Below, piece after piece: positions 28,302 through 36,559 of a stretch of 46,743 bases of DNA. The DNA lies in contig CATLTV010000016.1 in the NCBI GenBank assembly GCA_950059285.1, positions 1-46,743 of the forward strand, in the 5' to 3' direction. Every line of letters starts with the position of its first letter. The stretch's first letter is position 1. A program made the translations under genes and the position numbers. The stretch is from an uncultured Pseudomonadota bacterium. Its GTDB lineage: Bacteria > Myxococcota_A > Bradymonadia > Bradymonadales > Bradymonadaceae. The notes below the pieces were generated by a model. That model was given only the letters and a program-made list of their open reading frames with translations, searched no databases and was not told the origin of the DNA.

Positions 28302-29969
28302 ATGAAGACCACACACCACTTCACTCGTTTTCCTCTGATCCTCCTGTTCGTTCTGGCAGGTTGTGTGACCAATGATGTCCCCAGTGCGACTGGCGATATG
28401 CAGATGAAAGATCAGGATATTCAGGAGGATATGCCATCTGATATGAGCCGCGATGATATGTTCGACCAGGAGGCATCTCCCAAAGATATGTCAGATATGC
28501 CTGCTGATATGCCTGTGTCTGACCTTGGTGATTCTGGGCAGGATATGCCCGATCTTGCGCCGCTGGACATGGGTTTGGATATGCCCGTGGATATGACGTT
28601 GCCAGAACCTTGTGATGGGCTCTGTACGCCTGGAGAAGAACTTTGCGTTGAGGGTTCATGTGTGAACGTCTGTCAGATGCAGCAAGCTGAATGTGGAGAG
28701 GTGAGCGTTGAGGGCGACTTCTTTACATGTGGTTCGTGCAGCGAACCACAGGAAGCGTGCATCGCAAATACATGCAAGGATTTGTGTGCCGAGTCCATGA
28801 GCCAATGTGGTGAGCTTGAGTGGTCTGGCCAGCAGGTCGAGTGTGGGTTGTGCACCAACCTTGATGATCTGTGCTCAGGTCAGGTGTGTCACTCGGGCGC
28901 TGCGGGGTGGCGATCTGTGACCACAGGGAGGGCGCATAGTTGTGGTCTCAAGTCTGATGGTAAGGTGTGGTGTTGGGGGAGCAACCTTGAGGGGCAAGTG
29001 GGACGTCCTGTTGCAGGTGATGGGAGTCAAGTGCCTTTAGAGACTGTGAATTTGGGCACGGTTGCGTCGATCTCCGCCAAGGATCAACATACGTGTGCTG
29101 TGGATCTGATGGGCTTTGCGTGGTGTTGGGGAGACAACTCTTTTGGGCAAATTGGCAATGGTCAGACGGTGACACGCACCACACCTTATCGCATCACCAC
29201 GCTTCAAAACGTACGCGCTGTGGACGCGGCGACATGGCACACCTGTGCGCTGCTCGATAATGGTGAGGTTCGTTGTGTGGGGTATGGGCGACAGGGGCAG
29301 ATTGGCGATGGCACCACGAGCAACAGTACGTCGTATCGTGCTGTGCATCTGTCAGAGAGTGATGCGTTTGCCATGGCTGTGGGAACTGCGCACACCTGTG
29401 CGATTTTGCGAGGAGGCCAGACGCAGTGTTGGGGCTTTAATGGTCAGGAGCAGAGCTATGGGCGTCTTGGTGCAGGAGATACGGCGTCGAGGTCTGCTCC
29501 CGTGAACGTGAGTCAGTCAGGCGAGGCATTTCATCAAATCTCGGCAGGAGAGAAGCACACCTGTGCTGTGAGTCAGCAGCACGAGGTGTGGTGTTGGGGA
29601 GACAACACTTTTGGGCAGCTTGGTGATGGCACGTCACTGGATAGCCTCGTGCCAAGAAAGGTGATGAATGTGAGTGATATAAGGCATGTGTATGCAGGTA
29701 AGGAGCACACCTGTGCTGTGAGTCATACGGGAGGATTATTTTGTTGGGGACGCAACGATGATGGTCAGCTTGGGCTTGGTAACCTGAATGTGCAGAGGAC
29801 ACCTCAACCTGTGGCTTTGAGTGATGTATTGGAGGTTGCGCCAGGGTTTTATCATACCTGCGCAGTGACCTCTGAGGGGCGTCTGTTTTGTTGGGGACGC
29901 AATGATAGTGGCCAGCTTGGTATTCATAGTTTGACGAGCAGCACTACGCCTGTAGAGGTGGTGGACTGA
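28302..29969 (+). CDS. RCC1-repeat lipoprotein with Asp-Met linker
   Basis: About 555 residues from the ATG at 28302, which gives a typical lipoprotein signal with lipobox FVLAGC. ATG 28290 and TTG 28278 are also in frame, and no site has a clear ribosome-binding sequence. After Cys comes an Asp-Met-rich linker (~25-105), then a Cys-rich spacer (~110-210). Seven RCC1-like blades follow (~212-555), each built on HTCA...CWG and GQLG/GQIG. Each blade has two conserved cysteines, probably a disulfide. It is predicted to be a cell-surface beta-propeller. Ligand unknown. Confidence 0.83.
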   Translation: MKTTHHFTRFPLILLFVLAGCVTNDVPSATGDMQMKDQDIQEDMPSDMSRDDMFDQEASPKDMSDMPADMPVSDLGDSGQDMPDLAPLDMGLDMPVDMTLPEPCDGLCTPGEELCVEGSCVNVCQMQQAECGEVSVEGDFFTCGSCSEPQEACIANTCKDLCAESMSQCGELEWSGQQVECGLCTNLDDLCSGQVCHSGAAGWRSVTTGRAHSCGLKSDGKVWCWGSNLEGQVGRPVAGDGSQVPLETVNLGTVASISAKDQHTCAVDLMGFAWCWGDNSFGQIGNGQTVTRTTPYRITTLQNVRAVDAATWHTCALLDNGEVRCVGYGRQGQIGDGTTSNSTSYRAVHLSESDAFAMAVGTAHTCAILRGGQTQCWGFNGQEQSYGRLGAGDTASRSAPVNVSQSGEAFHQISAGEKHTCAVSQQHEVWCWGDNTFGQLGDGTSLDSLVPRKVMNVSDIRHVYAGKEHTCAVSHTGGLFCWGRNDDGQLGLGNLNVQRTPQPVALSDVLEVAPGFYHTCAVTSEGRLFCWGRNDSGQLGIHSLTSSTTPVEVVD

Positions 29970-29980
29970 GCAAATAGAGC

Positions 29981-30049
29981 CAAAAAAGAGGGCGGTGGCG
30001 GGGGCAAAAAATCGAAGATTTTTTCCCCCCGCCACCGCCCTCTTTTTTG
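29981..30049. terminator. Long hairpin with A6/T6 ends after RCC1 gene
   Basis: A 33-bp inverted repeat (29981-30013 with 30017-30049) with a 3-nt spacer and a single C/C mismatch. A6 and T6 runs near the outer ends allow termination in both directions. It lies 11 bp past the RCC1 stop. The outer motif AAAAAAGAGGG is shared with the hairpin at 28-90; the interior is unrelated. Confidence 0.78.
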
Positions 30050-30154
30050 TGATGCATGGTCTTTAATGCCTTTATACGCAACTATTTGTCTGTGTGTGCG
30101 ATAACACTCATACCGTGTACGTAATCATATCATATCAAGCGATGGGAGGGTGTA

Positions 30155-30631
30155 ATGGGAGAGTCACCAGGAACAAGGCGTCAGCGTGTGTGGTGGTCAG
30201 CACAGCAGGAGCACGATGCGTTGCGTGAGCCTGCACGACGTGAGTCCATGGATGTGTTGGAGTCCATGTTGATGCTAGATTGTGTGGCCGCGCGTGCGGC
30301 GCTTGATGCGATTATAAAAGATGCGCATCGAGGTTGGATTGATATCTTGTTGGGGGCTCATGCGAATCATGTGCGTTGGGGATTGCTTACGCACTGGCAA
30401 CAGACCTGTCTTGCCTGTGTGGGTGAGGGGGGCATGGATGCCGATGTTGTTGCGCTTTTGAGGCCAGATCAACCTTGTGAAGCGAAGATACCTGTCACTA
30501 TACTCCGCGTAGACAGGTCGGCTTTAAGCCATTACGTGCGCACAAGAAGGCCTCACCATTACACGCCCCTGCAACGAGGTCTATTATGCCTATCGCCCTC
30601 TCATCGTATACACAAGAACCTCGTGAGGTGA
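30155..30631 (+). CDS. Hypothetical protein
   Basis: 158 residues that I do not recognise. A GGGAGG lies five to six bases before the ATG, supporting the start. The first 110 residues are mainly helical with a Trp-rich start (VWWSAQQ). The C-terminal third is basic and overlaps the start of the next gene by 46 bp, which is unusual, so the true end may be frameshifted or the gene decaying. No signal peptide or known motif. Confidence 0.5.
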   Translation: MGESPGTRRQRVWWSAQQEHDALREPARRESMDVLESMLMLDCVAARAALDAIIKDAHRGWIDILLGAHANHVRWGLLTHWQQTCLACVGEGGMDADVVALLRPDQPCEAKIPVTILRVDRSALSHYVRTRRPHHYTPLQRGLLCLSPSHRIHKNLVR

Positions 30632-31398
30632 GGTTTAAAAGTGTAATGTTTGCAATTGTTTGTGTGCTTTGTGTTGTGGCGATGCCCACATCTGATGCGT
30701 TTGCGCAGCAGAGCACCGTGGAGCCGATGGAGCCCGAGCTGCGGCGTAATGAGTTCATGGCGACCGCCCATGCGAGGGCTATATTTGCGCCCAAGCTGTT
30801 GCTCGACCTCTGGTTTGAGGAGCACGCTAACACGTGGTCAGGCGATCAACGCAACATCTCTTATGGCGGACATTTCACGTGGCGTCTCAAGGGCGATTAC
30901 GAGCTTGGCGTGGGGATTGATTGGGCAGACCTCTCAATGCCAGCGCAATACTGGAAGCAGAACAACGAGGAGATCGAGGACGCTGACTTCACGACGCTTG
31001 ATCTGAAGATGTTGTCGGTGGTGTTTACGACTTACTGGTACTGGGACCCTGTGGAGTGGCTATCTCCTTATGTTGGCGTGGGAATTGGTGCGGCATATCT
31101 GGCAGGTTCAGGTATTGTTGATTATCAACCTGTACGGGGGACCGCATGTGATACGCAGCGAGGTACAGGTGAGGAGTTCACGCCCGAGGCGTGTTATGGG
31201 GAGGATGGTAAGGCTGATCCCTCGCAGGTGGATCTCTCCACTGCACGACCTGCGGAGCGTATGCCTCCTGTGGTGCCTGTGGTCCATGTTGCAGGTGGGT
31301 TGAGATTTAATATTTACCGTTATGGCGTGGCAAAATTGGAGGTTGGGTTCAACGATTACACATATGTAGGGTTGAGTCTTGGGGGCCAGTGGTGGTAA
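30586..31398 (+). CDS. Outer-membrane beta-barrel-like protein
   Basis: 270 residues. The ATG at 30586 has GAGG six bases upstream. The signal peptide then has a long n-region, with its hydrophobic core at residues 21-35 and a cleavage site near DAFAQQ. A later start (ATG 30646) would shorten the n-region and remove the overlap with the previous gene. The mature part alternates aromatic and small residues (YGGHFTWRLKGDYELGVGID, VGVGIGAAYLAGSG) and ends in ...GGQWW, a terminal aromatic typical of outer-membrane barrels. A loop with two cysteines lies near 190-205. Function unknown. Confidence 0.7.
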   Translation: MPIALSSYTQEPREVRFKSVMFAIVCVLCVVAMPTSDAFAQQSTVEPMEPELRRNEFMATAHARAIFAPKLLLDLWFEEHANTWSGDQRNISYGGHFTWRLKGDYELGVGIDWADLSMPAQYWKQNNEEIEDADFTTLDLKMLSVVFTTYWYWDPVEWLSPYVGVGIGAAYLAGSGIVDYQPVRGTACDTQRGTGEEFTPEACYGEDGKADPSQVDLSTARPAERMPPVVPVVHVAGGLRFNIYRYGVAKLEVGFNDYTYVGLSLGGQWW

Positions 31399-31476
31399 GA
31401 CCTTGTCACATTGTCGTAGGAAGAAGTTCGTGTCGTCTAACTATTGTTTTTATAACAACTAAGGAGTCTTGAAACG

Positions 31477-32175
31477 ATGAATAAAGTCTATGAGTCGGCA
31501 GCAGCGGCGATCGAGGGAATCCAGGATGGAATGACCTTGATGTCGGGTGGTTTTGGCCTTTGCGGAAACCCTGAAAACCTTATCCTTGCCCTTCGAGAGC
31601 ATGGCGCAAAGGATCTCACCGTCATCAGTAACAACTGTGGCACAGATGACTACGGCCTTGGCGTATTGCTTAAAAACCGCCAGATCGCCAAGATGATCTC
31701 AAGCTATGTCGGTGAAAATAAAAACTTTGAGCAACAGTTCCTGAGCGGCGAGCTTGAGGTTGAGTTAAACCCACAAGGCACGCTCGCTGAGCGTATTCGC
31801 GCAGGTGGTGCAGGTATCCCTGCGTTTTACACGCCAACAGGATATGGTACCGAGGCTGCCAAAGGCCGTGAGACCCGCGAATTTGACGGTCAGATGTTCG
31901 TCATGGAGACTGCGTTGACCGCTGATTTTGCGTTTGTGAAAGCCTGGAAAGGCGACACGCATGGTAACCTGATTTTCTCAAAGACCGCGCGTAACTTTAA
32001 CCCCATGATGGCCATGGCAGGTAAGATTACCATCGCCGAGGTCGAAGAGCTCGTGGAGCCAGGTGAGCTTGATCCTGATCAGATTCACACACCAGGAATC
32101 TTTGTTCAGCGCATCATCAAAGGTGAGCATTACGAGAAGTGGATCGAGCAGCGTACAACCCGTCCACGCGGTTGA
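31477..32175 (+). CDS. scoA: 3-oxoacid CoA-transferase subunit A
   Basis: 232 residues; AGGAG lies upstream of the start. It matches ScoA-type alpha subunits: [15 protein letters not shown] near residue 22, [13 protein letters not shown] near 51, and the oxyanion-region [20 protein letters not shown] near 107. It pairs with the next gene to transfer CoA between succinyl-CoA and a 3-oxoacid (acetoacetate or, in aromatic degradation, 3-oxoadipate). The sequence pattern favours acetoacetate; substrate choice is not certain. Confidence 0.9.
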   Translation: MNKVYESAAAAIEGIQDGMTLMSGGFGLCGNPENLILALREHGAKDLTVISNNCGTDDYGLGVLLKNRQIAKMISSYVGENKNFEQQFLSGELEVELNPQGTLAERIRAGGAGIPAFYTPTGYGTEAAKGRETREFDGQMFVMETALTADFAFVKAWKGDTHGNLIFSKTARNFNPMMAMAGKITIAEVEELVEPGELDPDQIHTPGIFVQRIIKGEHYEKWIEQRTTRPRG

Positions 32176-32294
32176 TTGCTCCCCTTCTTGAACGATATTT
32201 GCTCCTGGCTTGAATTGCCAAAAAGTTTTTTAAATCAAATTCTTATTTGTGGTGTTTGAAACGCGAACCTGCAAATAAAAGAGGAGAATATACA

Positions 32295-32951
32295 ATGGCT
32301 CTTACACGAGATCAGATGGCACAACGTGCCGCACAGGAAGTTGAGGATGGCACATACGTCAACCTTGGTATTGGTATCCCCACACTTGTTGCCAACCACA
32401 TCCCCGAGGGTGTTGAGGTTGTGCTTCACAGTGAAAACGGTCTGCTTGGCGTGGGTCCGTTCCCTTATGAAGGAGATGAGGATGCCGACCTGATTAACGC
32501 AGGCAAGCAAACCATCACCACCGTGCCTGGTAGCGTCTTTTTCTCAAGCGCGGACAGCTTCGCCATGATTCGTGGCGGTCACATCGACCTCACCATCCTT
32601 GGTGCCATGGAAGTCAGCGAAGAAGGTGACCTCGCCAACTGGATGATTCCAGGCAAAATGATCAAGGGCATGGGCGGCGCGATGGACCTCGTCAGCGGTG
32701 CAAAGCGCGTGGTCGTGCTTATGACACATGCTTCAAAATCAGGCAGCTCCAAGCTGTTGAAGAAGTGTAAGCTCCCCTTAACAGGACTAAAATGTGTCAA
32801 CCGCATCATTACGAACCTTGCATTATTTGACGTGGACGGCGATAAGCTTGTCCTGCGCGAGCTTGCGCCTGGCGTGACCCTTGAGGAGATCGAGGCTGCC
32901 ACGGAAGCAAGTTACATCGTCGCCGATGATGTGAAAGAGATGAGCTTTTGA
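32295..32951 (+). CDS. scoB: 3-oxoacid CoA-transferase subunit B
   Basis: 218 residues from the ATG at 32295, which has a strong GAGGAG eight bases upstream; an ATG 48 bp earlier lacks one. The catalytic glutamate is in SENGLLGVG near residue 48. [14 protein letters not shown] and [16 protein letters not shown] complete the beta-subunit signature. It follows scoA by about 120 bp, a wide gap for coupled subunits. The long palindrome at 33002 follows the gene. Confidence 0.92.
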   Translation: MALTRDQMAQRAAQEVEDGTYVNLGIGIPTLVANHIPEGVEVVLHSENGLLGVGPFPYEGDEDADLINAGKQTITTVPGSVFFSSADSFAMIRGGHIDLTILGAMEVSEEGDLANWMIPGKMIKGMGGAMDLVSGAKRVVVLMTHASKSGSSKLLKKCKLPLTGLKCVNRIITNLALFDVDGDKLVLRELAPGVTLEEIEAATEASYIVADDVKEMSF

Positions 32952-33001
32952 TTCCTTGTGAGTCCAAGTGCTCACGATGATTGAGTTTTTAGATCCACAA
33001 G

Positions 33002-33057
33002 CGCAGCGTGGAGGGTGGCGAAATTGACATGTCAATTTCGCCACCCTCCACGCTGCG
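33002..33057. terminator. 56-bp perfect palindrome after scoB
   Basis: A perfect palindrome with 28-bp arms and no spacer, with centre TTGACA|TGTCAA. It begins 50 bp past the scoB stop and ends 30 bp before the YdcZ-like start. No T-run follows. Besides termination, the centre could act as a dyad operator. Confidence 0.6.
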
Positions 33058-33087
33058 TCTTGTCTGTCACTGTGAGAAGATAAGTCC

Positions 33088-33543
33088 ATGGCACTTTTTT
33101 GGTATTTGCTGGCCTTTGTGGTCGGTCTCTGTGTGGCGATTCAGCCACCTACAAACGCTATCGCCGCTCGTTATGCTGGCGTTGGCCCCATGTTGATCGT
33201 GACCAACACCCTTGTTTTACTTGGCGCGATCGTGTTGTATTTCCTCTGGCCCGAGAAGTCATCCATGCAAGATGTGGCAAACGTTCCAGTGCGTTACTGG
33301 CTTGGCGCATTGTATGGTTTGACCATTGTGGTCGGCGGTATGTTGGTGTTCCCCAAGATTGGAGCCACCACATCTCTTGGCTTGATCTTGCTTGGCCAGT
33401 TCATGCTTGGTGCAGCGATTGAGCATTATGGCTGGCTTGACATGCCCAGGACCCCGATTGATTGGACCAAGGTTGTTGGGATCGTGATCATGCTCGCAGG
33501 TTTTGCGATTACACAGGCCAAGATGTTCTTGCCTGCTGAGTAA
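33088..33543 (+). CDS. YdcZ-like DMT-superfamily membrane protein
   Basis: 151 residues with five hydrophobic helices. It matches the YdcZ (DUF606) pattern: VVGLCVAIQPPTNAIAARYAGVGP at the N-terminus, then LGLILLGQFMLGAAIEHYGWL near residue 95 and VVGIVIMLAGF near 132. Members are one half of small DMT transporters; only one such gene is here, so it may work as a homodimer. Substrate unknown. Confidence 0.85.
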   Translation: MALFWYLLAFVVGLCVAIQPPTNAIAARYAGVGPMLIVTNTLVLLGAIVLYFLWPEKSSMQDVANVPVRYWLGALYGLTIVVGGMLVFPKIGATTSLGLILLGQFMLGAAIEHYGWLDMPRTPIDWTKVVGIVIMLAGFAITQAKMFLPAE

Positions 33544-33594
33544 TTTTTTAAGGCCATCCAGACGCCTTGATAGGCTATCTGGGTGGCCAAAAAA
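33544..33594. other. Hairpin with T6 on the left and A6 on the right
   Basis: GGCCATCCAGA (552-562) pairs with TCTGGGTGGCC (578-588) with one T/G wobble, and the flanking T6 (544-549) pairs with A6 (589-594) across a 2-nt bulge. This is the reverse of the usual terminator polarity, so no U-tract follows the stem on either strand. It starts right after the YdcZ-like stop and abuts a promoter for the RNB gene. Confidence 0.55.
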
Positions 33595-33595
33595 G

Positions 33596-33624
33596 ATGAT
33601 AGAGTAATATAGCTTAAGTATAAT
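33596..33624 (+). promoter_or_regulatory. Candidate sigma-70 promoter of the RNB gene
   Basis: A perfect TATAAT at 33619-33624 with ATGATA 17 bases upstream (33596-33601, 4 of 6 to TTGACA). The start of transcription would fall near 33631, 16 bases before the ATG of the ribonuclease gene. Confidence 0.5.
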
Positions 33625-33646
33625 ACAAGGTTTGGTTTTTGGGATT

Positions 33647-35752
33647 ATGGATATTGGAAAAGTCATTGAGTTTTCGGCATCAGATGAACACCGCCTCGGC
33701 GTAATCACAGGTTCTCTGGGAAAGAAGAAACTGATCATCAAGACGATCGATGGCGTTGAGATGAGGACATCCCCCAAGAGCGTAAGCTTTGAAGTGCCTG
33801 GCAAGAAGATCGATCCAAGCGTACCTGGAGAGGTCGAGAAGGCGCTTGGCAAGCTTGAGTCAGCGCTCGCAGAAGCCAAGGAGATGATCGATCTTGAGCT
33901 GACCTGGGAAATGGTCAGTGAACTTGGCGAGTCGATGAGCGCCAATGAACTCGCAGATCTCATCTTTGGTTCTGATGAACCCGCGCAAGTGCTTGCCGTG
34001 ATGCAGGTCTTGCGCGACGACGTGCTCTACTTTAAGAGCAAAAAAGAGGTCTATGAGCCTCGTCCTGTGGAGATCATTGAACAGCTTCGTTCTCAGCTTG
34101 AGGCAGCTCAGCGCCGTGAACAGGAGCAACGTCAGTTCCTTGAGACCATCGCCGAGGCACAACAGCTGCCAGAGCGTGCGGACCGCGCCGCACTCATCAA
34201 GGTGCGCGCCAGCGAAGACGATAACCTGCGCAACAAGCTTGCTTTGCTTCAGGAGTACGGCGCGAGTGATGACTTCTTTGAGCACAAGGATCAGGCCAAT
34301 GATCTGCTTGATGAACTCAATGATTTTCCTGGCGTCAAGGTCTACGGCAGCGGCTCCTTGCGCGCGTTCAACTTGATGCGTGAACTTGGACTCTGGTCAA
34401 AGCATGAGAACACCTGGCTGTACCGCTTTCGCATTAATACAGAGGTTCCAGATCACTTGCTTGAGGAGGCCAGGGCGTTGGCTGCAAAGGGTTGGGAACC
34501 TGAGCCATGGCGCAAGGATCTGACCAGGTTGCTTTGTTTTAGTATCGATGATGCGTCCACGCTCGACATTGATGATGCGCTCTCCTGTGTGCCTCGTGAG
34601 GATGGCGGCTGGGATCTTGGTGTGCACATCGCAGATCCTTCGGCATTTGTGAAGGCAGGCAGTGAGCTTGACCTTGCTGCACGTCAACGAGGCACGAGTA
34701 TTTACCTGCCGATTGGCACCTTGCCGATGTTCCCTCGTGAGTTGTCCGAGGAGGCGATGAGCCTTGTTGCTGGAGAGCTTCGCCCTGCCATGACCACACT
34801 TGTCCAGATTGATAAGGACTTGAACGTGGTTGATGTGGAGGTCTTCGCCTCAACGATTTGTGTAGATCACAGGTTGACTTACGATAGCGTGGATGAGGTG
34901 CTTGAGCGTGATCCTGCAACACCGATGGAGGTGGCGCTGCATGATCTTGCGTTCCTGACCAACGAGTTGTTCCACAAACGCCAGGAAGATGGTGCGGTGA
35001 GCTTCGACATTCCCGAGGCAAAGATTGTGGTGACAGGTCTTGAAGGCGCAGAAACAGCCGACGACGATGATGTCGAACCCGAGGTCAAGGTGGAGCTTCT
35101 CGACAACGAGTCGCCCGCAAGACTGCTTGTGGCCGAGAGCATGATCTTCGCGAGCGCTAACATGGCCAAGTTCTGTGCTCGTCGCGAGATTCCTGTGATT
35201 TATCGTGGTCAGGAAGCGCCTGAAGATGAGCTTTTTGATGAAGAAGTGATGGCGATGCCAGAAGGATTGCCACGTTTCTTTGCGATGCGCAGGAAGATGA
35301 AGCCAGGCAACATCACCACACATCCCGAGCGTCACTTTGGGTTGGGTCTTGATATGTACGTTCAGGCGACGAGCCCGATCAGGCGTTATTCGGACTTGAT
35401 TTGCCAGCGTCAGGTCAAGGCTTTCCTCACCGATGAGGAACTTCCGTATTCTCCTGACGAGATTCTTCAGATCGCAGCAGACGTGGAGATCGCGACTCGT
35501 GAGGCGATCAAGGCATCACGTGGCACAGATCAGTATTGGGCTTATTATTACCTTGGTCAGATGAAGGGCGAGGTGATGCGAGGCACGGTGTTAAACCACA
35601 GAGATGATCGTATTGCGTTTGTGTTCCTTCATGATGTGGCGTTGAGGGTCAAGTGCATGATGCAAAAACGTCATGAGCCAGGTGATGAGATTGATGTATT
35701 GATCGAGCGCGCTGATCCTCGCCGCGAGATGTTGCGCGTCAAAGAAAACTAA
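33647..35752 (+). CDS. RNase II-family (RNB) exoribonuclease
   Basis: 701 residues from the ATG at 33647; a TTG at 33632 would add five residues. N-terminal cold-shock/S1-like and linker regions with long helices (~60-180) precede the RNB catalytic domain. Its core is SIDDASTLDIDDALS near residue 300, holding the four metal-binding aspartates, and ATSPIRRYSDLICQRQV near 570. A short C-terminal S1-like domain completes it. It degrades RNA 3' to 5'. Compared with E. coli RNase II, the N-terminal part is longer and unusual. A normal intrinsic terminator follows. Confidence 0.88.
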   Translation: MDIGKVIEFSASDEHRLGVITGSLGKKKLIIKTIDGVEMRTSPKSVSFEVPGKKIDPSVPGEVEKALGKLESALAEAKEMIDLELTWEMVSELGESMSANELADLIFGSDEPAQVLAVMQVLRDDVLYFKSKKEVYEPRPVEIIEQLRSQLEAAQRREQEQRQFLETIAEAQQLPERADRAALIKVRASEDDNLRNKLALLQEYGASDDFFEHKDQANDLLDELNDFPGVKVYGSGSLRAFNLMRELGLWSKHENTWLYRFRINTEVPDHLLEEARALAAKGWEPEPWRKDLTRLLCFSIDDASTLDIDDALSCVPREDGGWDLGVHIADPSAFVKAGSELDLAARQRGTSIYLPIGTLPMFPRELSEEAMSLVAGELRPAMTTLVQIDKDLNVVDVEVFASTICVDHRLTYDSVDEVLERDPATPMEVALHDLAFLTNELFHKRQEDGAVSFDIPEAKIVVTGLEGAETADDDDVEPEVKVELLDNESPARLLVAESMIFASANMAKFCARREIPVIYRGQEAPEDELFDEEVMAMPEGLPRFFAMRRKMKPGNITTHPERHFGLGLDMYVQATSPIRRYSDLICQRQVKAFLTDEELPYSPDEILQIAADVEIATREAIKASRGTDQYWAYYYLGQMKGEVMRGTVLNHRDDRIAFVFLHDVALRVKCMMQKRHEPGDEIDVLIERADPRREMLRVKEN

Positions 35753-35770
35753 CCGCTTTAAATATGGAAG

Positions 35771-35806
35771 AAAAGGGTAGTGCTCGCCAGGGCGCTACCT
35801 TTTTTT
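35771..35806 (+). terminator. Intrinsic terminator of the RNB gene
   Basis: A 10-bp stem (35776-35785 with 35790-35799) with two G.T pairs, a 4-nt loop and a T7 tract to 35806. It is a conventional terminator and contrasts with the very long hairpins elsewhere. Confidence 0.85.
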
Positions 35807-36082
35807 GTGTATGGGGTGAATCTCTTATATTCAGGGGAGATAGCATATGTGTTGCGTTGTCGGTGTATGTGGTAATGTTTTGATATGATTACATTTTACG
35901 CCGCGCCTGTATGTGATTTTCAACAGTATGCTTTCGCGTCATGAGTGGTGGTTTTTTCTTGACAATTTCCCAAAAGCTACTTCTAGCAAGAGATATACCA
36001 AAATCCGTTCATCGCTTGAAAAAAGTGATTTCAATGTGTACCATGCAAGGGACAAGAGGAGAGTTCTGAGTATGTAGGGAGT
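35807..36082. other. AT-rich upstream region of the small protein-rpoN operon
   Basis: No gene in this stretch. Possible promoters: TTGACA at 35959-35964 with no good -10, and TTGAAA (36016-36021), 17 bases, then TACCAT (36039-36044). The second would start transcription about 30 bases before the ATG at 36083. Confidence 0.35.
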
Positions 36083-36547
36083 ATGAGTAAAGGAGAGCAA
36101 ATAGGCAGTATGGTCGCGATCATTTTGGCGAGCATTTTTTTGGGTGAGCCAGCAGTGGACGCGAGTGTAGGAGGGGGTGTTGAGCGTGCTCAGGAGAGAG
36201 TGTCGCGAGCGTTAAAAGAGGCGCAATCGCGGGACGATACGCCCTGGAAGATGGATACGCGTGGTCGGTATGTATTGGGTGTGAATGGTGGTGAGTTAAG
36301 CGCACGTATGTGTGAAGAGAATGGATCGCGTGTGGTGTGCGAGCGTGTGGAGTTTGTGTTGGCAGGGGTCACAGGCGTGAGTGAGCATGCGGAGATTAAA
36401 GAGGATGAGTCTCAAGTTACGATGTCTGGGCTGGAGGTTCAGTTCAGGTGGGGGAGAGCACGTGTAAAGCAAGCGAGTTTTACACAGGGGGAGTGGGGAG
36501 AATTCAAGGACGTGAAAGTGAAGAATCTGGAGATTGGACGAGAGTAG
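36083..36547 (+). CDS. Small exported protein of the rpoN operon, LptC/LptA-like position
   Basis: 154 residues that I do not firmly recognise. It has a signal-peptide-like start (MVAIILASIFLGEPAVDAS within the first 28 residues), then a beta-rich body with repeated strands (GVNGGELSARMCEE, VTMSGLEVQF, ASFTQGEWGEFKDVKV). This resembles small periplasmic beta-jellyroll proteins. It ends 12 bp before rpoN. In many Proteobacteria the LPS-transport genes lptC/lptA/lptB stand just before rpoN, so a very diverged LptC/LptA-type protein is one option, but I cannot show it. Confidence 0.6.
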   Translation: MSKGEQIGSMVAIILASIFLGEPAVDASVGGGVERAQERVSRALKEAQSRDDTPWKMDTRGRYVLGVNGGELSARMCEENGSRVVCERVEFVLAGVTGVSEHAEIKEDESQVTMSGLEVQFRWGRARVKQASFTQGEWGEFKDVKVKNLEIGRE

Positions 36548-36559
36548 GAGGAAAGCCCG

